From: Parcubacteria group bacterium | GTDB lineage: Bacteria; Patescibacteriota; Minisyncoccia; JACPHC01 | Assembly (NCBI GenBank): GCA_016188775.1 | Contig: JACPHC010000009.1 | Location: 1-43,957, forward strand | Length of the DNA stretch: 43,957 bases | Direction: 5' to 3' | Notes under the pieces: model-generated | Database searches by the model: none | Told to the model about the DNA's origin: nothing | The model's input: the letters and a program-made list of their open reading frames with translations, nothing else | Shown here: piece after piece, positions 26,944-36,808 of the stretch | Numbering within the stretch: position 1 is the stretch's first letter | Layout of the letters: every line of letters begins with the position of its first letter | Program-made: the position numbers and the translations under genes

Positions 26944-28122
26944 ATGCCAAAAAGTCAAGATTTGGGAAAATTTAAAACATGGGTGGAGATTGATAAAAAA
27001 GCGCTGATTAATAATATTAAAATTGTCCGGCGAATAATCGGCGATAATTCATCCGATCGTCAAGCAAGTAAAAAAATAATAGCCGTGGTCAAATCCAACG
27101 CTTATGGCCACGGCTTGGTTGAATGCTCAAAGATTTTTTTAAAAAACGGAGCCAATTGGCTGGGCGTTGATTCAATTGATGAAGCTGTCGCGCTCAAAAA
27201 GCGGGGGATTAAAGCGCCGATTTTAATTTTAGGCTTCACAACCGGAAATAATTTGATTGATATCGTAAAAAACGATTTGCGGCAAGTTGTTTATGATCTC
27301 GCGACTGTTAAAAAATTGGGAGAACTGGCCGGACGATTCAAAAAAATTATCAGAGTTCATTTAAAAATTGAAACCGGAACAAATCGTCAAGGTGTTCTCC
27401 CGGAAGAAATTCCCGGATTTATCAGTCTGTTTTCCGACTATCCGTTTTTGAAACTTGAGGGCGTTTTAACCCACTTTGCCAATATCGAAGATACGGATAA
27501 CCATAGTTTTGCCAATGAACAGTTTAGAAAATTTAATGAGGCGATTGATCTTTTTAACGTTTTAAAAATCAGGCCGTCTTTTTTTCATACCGCTTCTTCG
27601 GCCGCGGTTTTATTTTTTCCGGAAACTTATTTTAATTTAGTCAGACCGGGAATTATTCTTTATGGCTTATGGACTTCGGAGAGAAATCGTCTTTTCGCGG
27701 AAAAAAGAGGAATTAACATAGATTTGAAATCGGCTTTGACCTGGAAAACGCGCGTGGCCCAGATAAAAAAAGTTCCCAAAGGATCTTTTATCGGTTACGG
27801 ACTGACTGAAAAAGTCGAACGGGATTCAAAGATAGCCGTTTTGCCCGTCGGCTATTGGGATGGTTATGACCGAAAACTCTCAAGCGTCGGCGAAGTTTTA
27901 CTTAAAGGAAAACGCGCGAAAGTTTTGGGACGAATTTGCATGAATATGATAATGATTGACGTCACAGATATTCCCACAGTGAAAGCGGAAGACGAGATTG
28001 TACTTTTAGGCAAACAAGGCCAAGAAGAAATTAAGGCCGAAGAATTAGCCGGTAAAATCGGTACGATTAATTACGAAGTGGTGACGAGAATTAATCCGTT
28101 AATACCTCGAATTTATATTTGA
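26944..28122 (+). CDS. alr: Alanine racemase
   Basis: TWVEIDKKALINNIKIVRR...IIAVVKSNAYGHGLVECSKI...VGYWDGYDRKLSSVGEVLLKGKRAKVLGRICMNMIMIDVTDI. Confidence 0.95.
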   Translation: MPKSQDLGKFKTWVEIDKKALINNIKIVRRIIGDNSSDRQASKKIIAVVKSNAYGHGLVECSKIFLKNGANWLGVDSIDEAVALKKRGIKAPILILGFTTGNNLIDIVKNDLRQVVYDLATVKKLGELAGRFKKIIRVHLKIETGTNRQGVLPEEIPGFISLFSDYPFLKLEGVLTHFANIEDTDNHSFANEQFRKFNEAIDLFNVLKIRPSFFHTASSAAVLFFPETYFNLVRPGIILYGLWTSERNRLFAEKRGINIDLKSALTWKTRVAQIKKVPKGSFIGYGLTEKVERDSKIAVLPVGYWDGYDRKLSSVGEVLLKGKRAKVLGRICMNMIMIDVTDIPTVKAEDEIVLLGKQGQEEIKAEELAGKIGTINYEVVTRINPLIPRIYI

Positions 28123-28140
28123 GGATTTTTTGAAAATAAA

Positions 28141-28220
28141 CAATAAAGAAGCGAGGTATATTTTGCCACCTCACTGCTCCGCATGAGGATTCCGTCAAAA
28201 TACACCTCGCTTCTTTATTG
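28141..28220. repeat. Long stem-loop element, family A copy 2
   Basis: CAATAAAGAAGCGAGGTATATTTTG / CAAAATACACCTCGCTTCTTTATTG arms; loop identical to 8068-8146. Confidence 0.88.
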
Positions 28221-28274
28221 AAATTCTACTACAAATACAAATTTCAAATTTTGCAACGGAAATTATTTTTTCAA

Positions 28275-29018
28275 ATGAAAATCAAATATTTTTTATTTAT
28301 AATTTTATTTTTTTTATTGGCTGGCAGCGCGGCTTATTTTATTTTTTTAACGAATTTTTTCGAGATTAAAAATTTTTCAATTGAGGGCAACAAATTTGTT
28401 GAAAAAAATAAAATAGAGGCGGAGATTTGGCGATATTTGGAACAAAAAAATTTTGTCATTAAAAACTCCAATTTTATTTTTTTAAACACAAAAAAATTAA
28501 GCGACAGTTTATTGGTTGACCTTCCGCGTTTAGAAGATATAGAAATTGATAAAATTTTTTTTAATTCTTTTATCGTTCAAATTAAAGAACGCGAGCCAAT
28601 CGGCGTTTGGTGTCAGCCGGAAATTTGTTTTTTAATAGATAAAAACGGCGTCATTTTTGAAAAAGCGCCGAAAATTGAAGGTTCTCTCGTGCTTAAAATT
28701 TCAAAAAATACGGACGAGGAGTATAAGATTAAAGATCAAGTCGTCTCCGCTTCTTTAATAAAATCAATTCTGGAATTTAAATTTCTTTTTGAAAGAAAAA
28801 CCGGAAAATTGATTCCGGAAATTAAAATCGGATCAAGCGGCGACATAACGATCAAAACAGCCCCCGGTTTTGAAATAATTTTTAAAAATAATTTTGACGC
28901 CAAAGAATTGACCGGTCGTCTTTTTATTTTTTTAGATCAGGAGATCAAAGAAAAAACCGCCAGCCTTCTTTACATAGATATACGCGAGTCGAGCAAAATT
29001 TATTATAAATTCAAATGA
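28275..29018 (+). CDS. ftsQ: FtsQ/DivIB-like cell division protein (POTRA)
   Basis: N-terminal TM; FEIKNFSIEGNKFVEKNKIEAEIWRYLEQKNF...LPRLEDIEIDKIFFNSFIVQIKEREPIGVW. Confidence 0.75.
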   Translation: MKIKYFLFIILFFLLAGSAAYFIFLTNFFEIKNFSIEGNKFVEKNKIEAEIWRYLEQKNFVIKNSNFIFLNTKKLSDSLLVDLPRLEDIEIDKIFFNSFIVQIKEREPIGVWCQPEICFLIDKNGVIFEKAPKIEGSLVLKISKNTDEEYKIKDQVVSASLIKSILEFKFLFERKTGKLIPEIKIGSSGDITIKTAPGFEIIFKNNFDAKELTGRLFIFLDQEIKEKTASLLYIDIRESSKIYYKFK

Positions 29019-29023
29019 AAATA

Positions 29024-29049
29024 AAATCCCTTTTTAAAAAGGGATTTTT
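29024..29049 (+). terminator. Rho-independent terminator after ftsQ (AAAATCCCTTTTT/AAAAAGGGATTTTT)
   Basis: Stem followed by T-run immediately after the stop. Confidence 0.8.
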
Positions 29050-29050
29050 A

Positions 29051-29116
29051 CAAGTTTACGAGGCTAAGCCTCGTAAACTTGTAAGCCTCGTAAACTTGTA
29101 GCCTCGTAAACTTGTA
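29051..29116. repeat. Palindrome CAAGTTTACGAGGC-TAA-GCCTCGTAAACTTG followed by two tandem copies of (A)GCCTCGTAAACTTGTA
   Basis: Direct reading; core shared with 272-300. Confidence 0.85.
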
Positions 29117-29344
29117 TTTCTGTTTCTGGCGCAATTGCCATCGGAGTTCAAGATTTTTGAAATTTTTTTCAATGCCGGTATAGGCTAGTTCGATTCTTGA
29201 AGTTTGAGCGACTCCAAAGCCGGATTGTTCGGCCATAGAGTCGGATTTCATTATCGCTTTTTCGCGGTAACAGTTTCATTGATAAAGCAGGGCCGTTTTC
29301 AAATTAGCTCAAAATTTTTAGCAAAACAAGAAGGCACTGAATAG

Positions 29345-31369
29345 CTAAAATTTAAAAACCCAAATTGACTGTCCGATTTTAACGAATGGCTGGTAAGGCC
29401 TTAGCCAATCATAGCGATCTTCCGGTTTGATGATAAATCCGGGCGCGGGACTGCCCCAAGCGCCTTGCAAAAAAGTGGCGGAAATAGCGAACCATTCTCC
29501 CTCGTCGGGCTTTCCGCGGGCCGACCACCAAGGATTGAATTTTTCAGCCAGAAAGTATTCCGGCCCGCCTCCTCCGCCAAAATAATCCAGGTTGATTTTT
29601 GGGATATTATTTTTATCCATAAAATTTTTTAGCCGTTTTAAATCCTGGCCCCAGTCTAAGTTTGAATCTGTAACGTAAAGATATCCCTGTTTATATCCGC
29701 CTACTGCTTCGTTAAAATAGGCGAGAAAACTTGGCCAAACTCTGATGACGGAAATAAATTGGAACACAAGCAGGCCGATGATAAGAGTTTCAAAAATAGT
29801 TTTTGAATCGTATTTCGGCCGACTTACCCCGTTAGAAATTTGTTCTGCCGCAAACGCGATGTCAGTCGAAAGTGAAAGTTTATTTCTAGCGGGGCGCAGA
29901 AGTTTAACGATTTGCCCGGCCGTTAAAACAAAAGTAAAAGGCAAAATCGGTAAAAGATGCCGAACGCCGATATTGAGATTCGATCGGATTGAAGTGAACC
30001 AATAAAGAATGATAAAACTGACCATCGTGAATTCGGAAAAATGATTTTTTAACCATTCAATATTCTGCCCCGTTTTCAGTTTGCGAAATTCAACAATTTT
30101 TTTGAAAAAATTATCATTGGTTATTGAGTTCCAAGCCAGTCTTTTTTTATTGACGCGTTCAATGATAAAAATTAAAATCGCGGCCAGTGTAAATATATGA
30201 AGAGTGAGAGTTTCTTTAATGAAATAGACAACGGGGAAATAAATTCTGGAGCCGATGGCTGAAACTTCGCCTAAAAAATAGGCCGTATTGCCGCCCAGCG
30301 ATCTTTGCACCACCATTAAAAAACCCAAAAGATATTGAGCCATTGGCCGTAAAATCGGCTTATCAGTGGCCCAAATAATTAATTCCACCGGACAGCGCTT
30401 GATGAATTTTAAATCAAGACAGGCCGAGGCAACGGTTTTTTGTCCGTTGCCGAATGATTTAAGAATACAGGCCGTGTCCCGGAATTGGCTCGGCCCCATT
30501 TCCTTGATGCTTTGATCCGAGTCGCAATTGGCAGTTTCTAAAATCCGTTTTTGGGCGATTGGGTTTTCAGGTTTTGACGGATAATTCCAAACATGATAGC
30601 CGTAAACGCCCCAAATTACCGCGCTCGAGATCGCGAATATTAAAATCAATTTGCCAAAAACCCAGAGCAAATTTTTCAGCCAAGTTTCTTTTTCTTGTCC
30701 TAATATCCAAATAAAGGCCAGAAGCGAGAAAAGCGGAAAAAGAAGAAAAACGGAAAATTTAGCCAGTTGAGCCAGTCCTAAAGTAATTCCGGCCCAAATT
30801 AAATTTTTTCCGGTTTGATGACGAATAAATTTTACGAAAAAATAAGAGGCGATGAAAATTCCGGCTGCCGCGCCCGCGTCAGTGGTGACGAATCGGCCGT
30901 GAGCGATAATTGTTGGGGAAAGAGCGTAAAGAAATAAAGCGATTAGGCCGGCCTTGTCTCCGAAAAGTCCCCGCGTCCATTTAAAAACGAAAAACCCGAG
31001 CAGCAAAGTCAAAAGCATTATGGGCAGTCTTGACCAGAACAAAATTTTCTCCGCCGGATTGCCGATTTTATGGATAAATTCCGCGCCGAAAGTCCATTGA
31101 CCGTTAATGTCTTGAGTCCAAGAGGGATCGGTTTTTGGAAATTTTAAATCAAGAAAAAGCAAAGGCAGAGCGGCCAGGTCTTTAATCAGCGGCGGGTGTT
31201 CCGGATTGAGCCGCATATCTTTTCGCGTCAAATAAGAATAGCCGGCGCCGATGTGCGGCACCTCGTCAACAATCGCCGAATCGTTCCAGCTTGAACTCAA
31301 CATCAGAATAAGCATAAAGCCAAGAAGAGAAGCGGCGATAATGTTGATTTGTTTAGATGAAATTCGCAT
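29345..31369 (-). CDS. GT-C fold glycosyltransferase / dolichyl-phosphate-mannose mannosyltransferase-like (GT39-like) membrane protein
   Basis: Many TM helices; N-terminal DEVPHIGAGYSYLTRKDMRLNPEHPPLIKDLAALPLLF. Confidence 0.75.
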   Translation of the reverse strand: MRISSKQINIIAASLLGFMLILMLSSSWNDSAIVDEVPHIGAGYSYLTRKDMRLNPEHPPLIKDLAALPLLFLDLKFPKTDPSWTQDINGQWTFGAEFIHKIGNPAEKILFWSRLPIMLLTLLLGFFVFKWTRGLFGDKAGLIALFLYALSPTIIAHGRFVTTDAGAAAGIFIASYFFVKFIRHQTGKNLIWAGITLGLAQLAKFSVFLLFPLFSLLAFIWILGQEKETWLKNLLWVFGKLILIFAISSAVIWGVYGYHVWNYPSKPENPIAQKRILETANCDSDQSIKEMGPSQFRDTACILKSFGNGQKTVASACLDLKFIKRCPVELIIWATDKPILRPMAQYLLGFLMVVQRSLGGNTAYFLGEVSAIGSRIYFPVVYFIKETLTLHIFTLAAILIFIIERVNKKRLAWNSITNDNFFKKIVEFRKLKTGQNIEWLKNHFSEFTMVSFIILYWFTSIRSNLNIGVRHLLPILPFTFVLTAGQIVKLLRPARNKLSLSTDIAFAAEQISNGVSRPKYDSKTIFETLIIGLLVFQFISVIRVWPSFLAYFNEAVGGYKQGYLYVTDSNLDWGQDLKRLKNFMDKNNIPKINLDYFGGGGGPEYFLAEKFNPWWSARGKPDEGEWFAISATFLQGAWGSPAPGFIIKPEDRYDWLRPYQPFVKIGQSIWVFKF

Positions 31370-33007
31370 TTATTTTATGTTCATTATAATTGTTTTTTCG
31401 TCTCTGATAATTTTATCACGATTTTCGGGCAAAAGATAAGTGATGTTTTGCCCGGGTTTTTGTTTAGTGATAAACATAATTGTTTGCGCCGGCATCGGAA
31501 TACGATCAACTAAAACGCCCGAAGCCTCGACTATTACATATTTTTTAAAATTAATCGGCAAGCTATTGAGATATTTCGCTTGCTGGACGTAATTTTGAGC
31601 GAACGCGCCTTTAGTATTTAGATTATTCGCCCATTGAATAAAATATTTATCAAAAGTTTGATAGGCAAGACTGGAAAAAAATATCAGCCAAAGAACGGCG
31701 ATAATTTTCGGCTTCAGGGAAATTTTTTCAGCGGCTGTTTGAAATTGCTGGTAGACCAGTGAAAATCCCAATCCGGCGAAAATAAAAACAGGCGGAATCG
31801 CGCCGATGGAGCGCAAAGCGTGCGGCAGGCCTTCGTTGGACAAAATCGTTGGCAAAAGCATGATAAAAAACCAGCTAAGAAGAAAGAAATTTACGAATCT
31901 GGAATCAGAATTTTGAACCTCTTTTTTAATCGTTTTTTTAATAGAATAAATCAAGCCGATTAGAAATAAAATCCCAGCCGGCCAATAAAGTTGCGGCTGG
32001 CCGGAAAAATTATGCCGCCAGTTCCAGTCGCCGACAAAATTAAACATCGCCAAAGTTTTTCCAATATTTTTTAAAAGAGCTTTGATCGGGCTGGGATCGG
32101 CGAAAATGGAAACTTGGCCGGTTCGGCCCAAAAAATCTTGGGGATGGTTGAAAAAATAAAAACCGATGGGTAAAACGATAATAAAAGCGGTTAGAAAGAA
32201 TATTAGCCATTTAATTAATTTTAAACGGAAATACGCCCAAGACTCGCCCGCAAGAGAGGAACCCTTTTCATCTCTCCCAATTATATTTGGGCTTCGCCCT
32301 AAGGTAGACCCCTCTCTTGATGGCTCGCTTTGGGCGTGTTTCCATTTAATTAAATCGTATAAAAAAATCAATCCCACCAAGCCCGGGACAACGCGAAAGG
32401 CGATATAGGTATGAAAGCCGAGTCCGAAAAATAAACCCGCCAGAATTGAATAGAGCGCGTAAAAAGGCCATTGCGGAAGGCCATTTTTAGAGCTCTTAAT
32501 ACTCCCAGAATCTTTCAAATTATTTTCCCGGTCTTTTTTCTTATCTATAATTTTAAAGAGAAAATAGAAAAGCCAGGCCGTTAAAAACGGCACCGTAATG
32601 GCTCGAAAACCGACGCGGGAAAAATTAATGTGCCAAAAAGAAACAGCCAGAAAAAAAGCGGAAGCCAAAGAAATTACTTGGTTAACGAATAACTCCTTGG
32701 TTAAAAAATAAACTCCTAAAACAGTTAAGCTTCCAAGAACAGCGCTGACAATCCGGAGCGCCCAAGGCTCGGGCCCGAAAACAGCCAGCGATAAAGATTG
32801 GATATTAATAAATAATCCTTCCCGGCCGTTATTTTCCGGATAAAAGATTTTCCAGGATTTGTTTTGCCAAGCCTCATAAGCTTGATTGCCGTTAATGGCT
32901 TCGTCCGGATAAAGCCCCGGGGGAACAGCGGCGATTTTATAAAAACGAAAAAAAACCGCCAAGAGAATAATCAGAATTAAAAGAATATGATGAAAACGGA
33001 AATTCAT
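31370..33007 (-). CDS. GT-C fold glycosyltransferase (ArnT/PMT-like) membrane protein
   Basis: FRFYKIAAVPPGLYPDEAINGNQAYEAWQNKSWKIFYPENNGREGLFINIQSLSLAVFG... multi-TM. Confidence 0.75.
   Translation of the reverse strand: MNFRFHHILLILIILLAVFFRFYKIAAVPPGLYPDEAINGNQAYEAWQNKSWKIFYPENNGREGLFINIQSLSLAVFGPEPWALRIVSAVLGSLTVLGVYFLTKELFVNQVISLASAFFLAVSFWHINFSRVGFRAITVPFLTAWLFYFLFKIIDKKKDRENNLKDSGSIKSSKNGLPQWPFYALYSILAGLFFGLGFHTYIAFRVVPGLVGLIFLYDLIKWKHAQSEPSREGSTLGRSPNIIGRDEKGSSLAGESWAYFRLKLIKWLIFFLTAFIIVLPIGFYFFNHPQDFLGRTGQVSIFADPSPIKALLKNIGKTLAMFNFVGDWNWRHNFSGQPQLYWPAGILFLIGLIYSIKKTIKKEVQNSDSRFVNFFLLSWFFIMLLPTILSNEGLPHALRSIGAIPPVFIFAGLGFSLVYQQFQTAAEKISLKPKIIAVLWLIFFSSLAYQTFDKYFIQWANNLNTKGAFAQNYVQQAKYLNSLPINFKKYVIVEASGVLVDRIPMPAQTIMFITKQKPGQNITYLLPENRDKIIRDEKTIIMNIK
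32227..32343. repeat. ~117-bp imperfect palindrome inside the glycosyltransferase ORF, read in frame
   Basis: GGAAATACGCCCAAGACTCGCCCGCAAGAGAGG / CCTCTCTTGATGGCTCGCTTTGGGCGTGTTTCC arms; encodes QSEPSREGSTLGRSPNIIGRDEKGSSLAGES on the minus strand. Confidence 0.8.
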
Positions 33008-33243
33008 AAGAGGCCTAATGCGTTATCAGGTAAATAATCGCGTAAACAACCGCTATAAAAACAGAAGATAAAATTAAAGCCAAGTAAATGATTTTTTTTG
33101 GCCATAGGATTAAATTCTTTTCGGCTTTTGATGAATATGACGACTGATAGGATGACGAATAAATCCAGAATTAAGAATTTTAGCATTGGATTCATAATTT
33201 CATTATGCATGACGTGAATTTCTTCGTTTAAATAATCCATTGC

Positions 33244-33356
33244 GTCATTGCGAGAAGCGTAGCGACGAAGCAATCTTTTTGAATATATTGCCTTGCTTCG
33301 TTCGTGATGACAAGGATTGCTTCGTCATTACGTCTTGCTTCATTCCTCGCAATGAC
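33244..33356. repeat. GTCATTGCGAGAAGCGTAGCGACGAAGCAATC...CTCGCAATGAC palindromic repeat (family D, copy 3, composite)
   Basis: Same terminal sequences as the other family D copies, with internal duplication. Confidence 0.82.
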
Positions 33357-33443
33357 AGGAAGAGAAATTTCGCATCACGCGTTAATTATACCGTTATTGT
33401 CTTTATTTTCAAAATTTTATATAATTAAAATAATCGTATTATT

Positions 33444-36400
33444 ATGGAACAATTTCCATTCCCACAACCAAATATAGGCGAGCCGGAAAAAAAAGAAGAA
33501 AATTTAGAGCCAAAACCCGGATTTTTGGAAACGGCCGAAGAAAAAGTCACTAGGCAATTTAAAGAAGAAGAAGCGGAGAAAACAGCGGAGGAAAAAAGGG
33601 TTGTTGAAGAAGGAGAGAAAAAACCATCGGGTCCGGAAATGAAAGAAGAAAAAAAGCCGGAGGAAAAACAAGAGCCCGGAGTCTCGGAGGAAGTAAAAAA
33701 ATCCATTGAGCAGGCTTACGGAATAGATAAAGGAGAAATGGAGAAGCCCGAAAAGTCCGAAACAGAGAAAGTAGAAGGAAAAAAGCCGGAGGCTAAAGCT
33801 CCTCGTGGTTGGAGCATTCAAGAAATAATTGATAAAACGCGAGGTTATGATGTTTTGCGTGAAGAAATGATGAAAGAACGCAAAGAACGCATGGAGAAAG
33901 CAAAAAAAGAGAAATACGCCGAACCTTTGTCAAAAGTTGAAAAAGCCGGAATTGGGGCGCTTCAAAAATTTGGTTTTGGCGAAGCAGGCGCCAAAGCTAT
34001 TTATCAAGTCGGCAAAGGCGGTTTAAATACGATCGGTTCCATTTTTGGCGCCCGACTGGCTTGGGAGGCGCCGAAACTGATTTATGATCATTATAAAAAG
34101 AAAGGCCAAAAAGAAAAATTAAGCGATTTGACAACGACTTTGCTTGAAAACGCTCAATTCAATAAAAAAGTTAAAATTGAAAAAGGCCAAGCGCTGACTG
34201 AAAAACAAAAAGCAGAGCGGGAAAAATTAGAAGCGAAAGCTGGGGCGGAAAGGCCGGTTTTGGCCGCGATTAAAGAATTAAACGCGAAATTAAAAGAAGC
34301 GAAAATGCCGCCGGAAGAGAAAAAGAAGATGCGTTCGGAGCTGGCCGTGATTTTACAAGAATATAAACATAAAGGAAAAGATTTGGAAAAAGCCAAAACG
34401 GAAAAGACCGGCAAACTATTGGATTTATATATTAATAATTCCGCGCAAAAAATGGTAGTGGCCAGAGAGGCGGTGAATACTTTATCAATTGCCACTTTTA
34501 CTCCTTGGTTAAGAACTGTTGGTTATGCGGCTTTTGCCGGTTTGGAAAAAGTGACTAAAGCCGGCCAAAATTACGAGAAAAAACATTTTAAAGAGACTGA
34601 AGGATGGAGAAAGGATTTTGGCAAATTCGGCGCGGTGGCCAAAAATTTAACCATTGACTCGGCTCGAGAAACTTTTAACGGCTTAACCTTTAATTATTTT
34701 AACAAAGAGAAAAAAGGAAAAATACAAACTGGCGCGGAATTTGCTTCGTCAATGTTTATGTTGATGAGAGTAGTGGGTTTATATGAATTTGAAAAAGCGA
34801 TGCAGTCCGGAAGTTTACCGATTCAAGAAGGAGCCAAGAAATTTTGGGAAAATTTTGAAAAAGGAGATTTAGAAGGGGCATTGAGGCAAGGCGGAGAAAA
34901 TATGCTCGCTAACGCCCAACGACTTTTATCTCACGTCGGTCTTGCGGAAAATCCGGATCAAGCGATGAAAAAATTAATGGAAGGAGGAAGGCCGCAGGGG
35001 AAAGGTTTATTTGAGACGATTCAAGAGGAAAGAAAAGGCGAAAAACAAGAAGGATTGGGCGCGGTTATATTGGAAAAAGCCAAAGGCGAATATCGAGAAA
35101 GATTGGGAAAGGAAATCGCTCTGGCCGGTTTAGCCACAATTCACCAGGGGGAAGGCATTGAGCACGGTCTTATTCGCCAGCTTGAATTTGATCCCGCGGC
35201 TCATGGTTTTAAGGGCGATTCTAATAATTTTGTTGAAGTCCATCGTTGGGCCCAAGGCGAGGCGCATAAAATCGCGGTGGAGAATAATTTTATTAATCCG
35301 GCAACCGGCGAAGAAACAAGAGTTATTTTTGACGCTAAACATCCGGCCGAATATATTTTAAAACCGGAGGGGTCGGTTGATGTTGTTAATCGCAATGAAT
35401 ATTCTTGGAAACCGGCGGAAGAAACGAAAAAAGTTTTGGAAAACGCGCGAAATCTTTCAATAAAAACTCCGGAGGAATTAATGAAAGAAAATCTTGAGCT
35501 TCAGGCGATGAGAGAAGAAAGCCAAAAAATTCTTGATTATAAAATTCAACATGACGCTTGGGGAAAATCAGATGAGGAGGTTAAAGATTTAATAAAACTA
35601 AAAGAAATGCAGGAAACTATGACTATGACCGAAGGTTCGGAAAAAGGCATGGAAATGCCGCCGGAACTTCGCGGAGAATCTATACCTCAATCAGTTGAAC
35701 AACCGAGAGTTGGAGAGTCTACTCCATCCTATTCAAAGGAAGAATTTGCTTCAGAAGGCTCTGAAAAAGGAATGGAAAATCCTCCTGAATTTAGAAAGGA
35801 ATCAGATGTTTTTCAAAGAGAATACGGTCCTAAAGCTGAAGTTCAACCGGAAATGACTTCCGAGGAAAAACTAAAAGAAATGCAGGAAACTATGACTATG
35901 ACCGAAGGTTCGGAAAAAGGCATGGAAATGCCGCCGGAATTAAGAGAAGAAAAAGTTGTTCTGACCGCGCCTGAAGCGGAGAAATTAAAAGAAGAATTAA
36001 AATTAGAAGAAGAGAGGATGGAACCCGTTCAAGAATCGACTATTTTTAAAGAAGAAGCGCCTTCTCAAGCGGAAATTCAGCCAGAACCGTCCGAAATGGA
36101 AAAGGCGATTAAAATGGAAAAAGAAAAAGGGGCGAGTGAATTTTCAGTTAATGTTCCAGGTGAAGAACGAGAAATTCCGCCAATAACGGAATTGGAAAAA
36201 GAAAGATTGAGAGAGACGGTTAATATTCCCGGAGAAGAAAGGGCGAGCGCTGTTAAACCGGAAGAAATAGAAAAAGCCGCGGAAGAATTTAAGGGATTGG
36301 GCAAAGAAGTATTAAAGGAAAATTGGCGTCAGGACGTAATGAATAAATTAGCTGGTAAAGGAAATACTAATCTTCATCTGAGTCGCATTGAAAACGCGGC

Positions 36401-36545
36401 CTTAAAAGTTATAGGTTATAAAAATGATTTGGCATTACTGGAGAAAGGTGGCAGAGGTTCTGGTCCGGAAGCGGAATCTTTGAAAAAAATGATTAAAAAC
36501 ACAGTTGATAAAATAGAAAAACAATACGGCGATGTGTTTAAATAA
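33444..36545 (+). CDS. Large Glu/Lys-rich hypothetical protein (1033 aa), first gene of a four-gene block with a TraG-like ATPase
   Basis: Long ORF, E/K-rich low-complexity N- and C-termini, hydrophobic central segments, internal exact repeat LKEMQETMTMTEGSEKGMEMPPELR. Confidence 0.85.
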   Translation: MEQFPFPQPNIGEPEKKEENLEPKPGFLETAEEKVTRQFKEEEAEKTAEEKRVVEEGEKKPSGPEMKEEKKPEEKQEPGVSEEVKKSIEQAYGIDKGEMEKPEKSETEKVEGKKPEAKAPRGWSIQEIIDKTRGYDVLREEMMKERKERMEKAKKEKYAEPLSKVEKAGIGALQKFGFGEAGAKAIYQVGKGGLNTIGSIFGARLAWEAPKLIYDHYKKKGQKEKLSDLTTTLLENAQFNKKVKIEKGQALTEKQKAEREKLEAKAGAERPVLAAIKELNAKLKEAKMPPEEKKKMRSELAVILQEYKHKGKDLEKAKTEKTGKLLDLYINNSAQKMVVAREAVNTLSIATFTPWLRTVGYAAFAGLEKVTKAGQNYEKKHFKETEGWRKDFGKFGAVAKNLTIDSARETFNGLTFNYFNKEKKGKIQTGAEFASSMFMLMRVVGLYEFEKAMQSGSLPIQEGAKKFWENFEKGDLEGALRQGGENMLANAQRLLSHVGLAENPDQAMKKLMEGGRPQGKGLFETIQEERKGEKQEGLGAVILEKAKGEYRERLGKEIALAGLATIHQGEGIEHGLIRQLEFDPAAHGFKGDSNNFVEVHRWAQGEAHKIAVENNFINPATGEETRVIFDAKHPAEYILKPEGSVDVVNRNEYSWKPAEETKKVLENARNLSIKTPEELMKENLELQAMREESQKILDYKIQHDAWGKSDEEVKDLIKLKEMQETMTMTEGSEKGMEMPPELRGESIPQSVEQPRVGESTPSYSKEEFASEGSEKGMENPPEFRKESDVFQREYGPKAEVQPEMTSEEKLKEMQETMTMTEGSEKGMEMPPELREEKVVLTAPEAEKLKEELKLEEERMEPVQESTIFKEEAPSQAEIQPEPSEMEKAIKMEKEKGASEFSVNVPGEEREIPPITELEKERLRETVNIPGEERASAVKPEEIEKAAEEFKGLGKEVLKENWRQDVMNKLAGKGNTNLHLSRIENAALKVIGYKNDLALLEKGGRGSGPEAESLKKMIKNTVDKIEKQYGDVFK

Positions 36546-36557
36546 TTTAAATTAAAT

Positions 36558-36782
36558 ATGCCAAACACAAAAATTATTCACGGTTTTAAAGTGATGTTCG
36601 AAGAAAACGCCAGAGAAGGTGTCCAGTATTTGGAAGCCGATCTTGATTTAAACGAAGCCAAAGTGTTTTTTGATCAAGCCAAATTAAAAGGTTCGGCTCA
36701 ATTTGAGGACGATGAGGAACGGCAGTTCACCTTAATGCATCAAAGGAATGATCATAACTATGTTTTGATCAGAAGAACATAA
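36558..36782 (+). CDS. Small hypothetical protein (74 aa)
   Basis: MPNTKIIHGFKVMFEENAREGVQYLEADLDLNEAKVFFDQAKLKGSAQFEDDEERQFTLMHQRNDHNYVLIRRT; compact, in operon context. Confidence 0.65.
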   Translation: MPNTKIIHGFKVMFEENAREGVQYLEADLDLNEAKVFFDQAKLKGSAQFEDDEERQFTLMHQRNDHNYVLIRRT

Positions 36783-36808
36783 TAATCTTCAAAAAATAAT
36801 TAATAAAA

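Noticed and set aside
29051-29116. Possible mini-CRISPR (three GCCTCGTAAACTTGTA units)
   Set aside because: No unique spacers, units are adjacent and part of a palindrome, no cas genes in the window.
33425-33821. Minus-strand Ser/Phe-rich ORFs opposite the 1033-aa gene
   Set aside because: Composition is the complement of Glu/Lys-rich codons; antisense artefacts.
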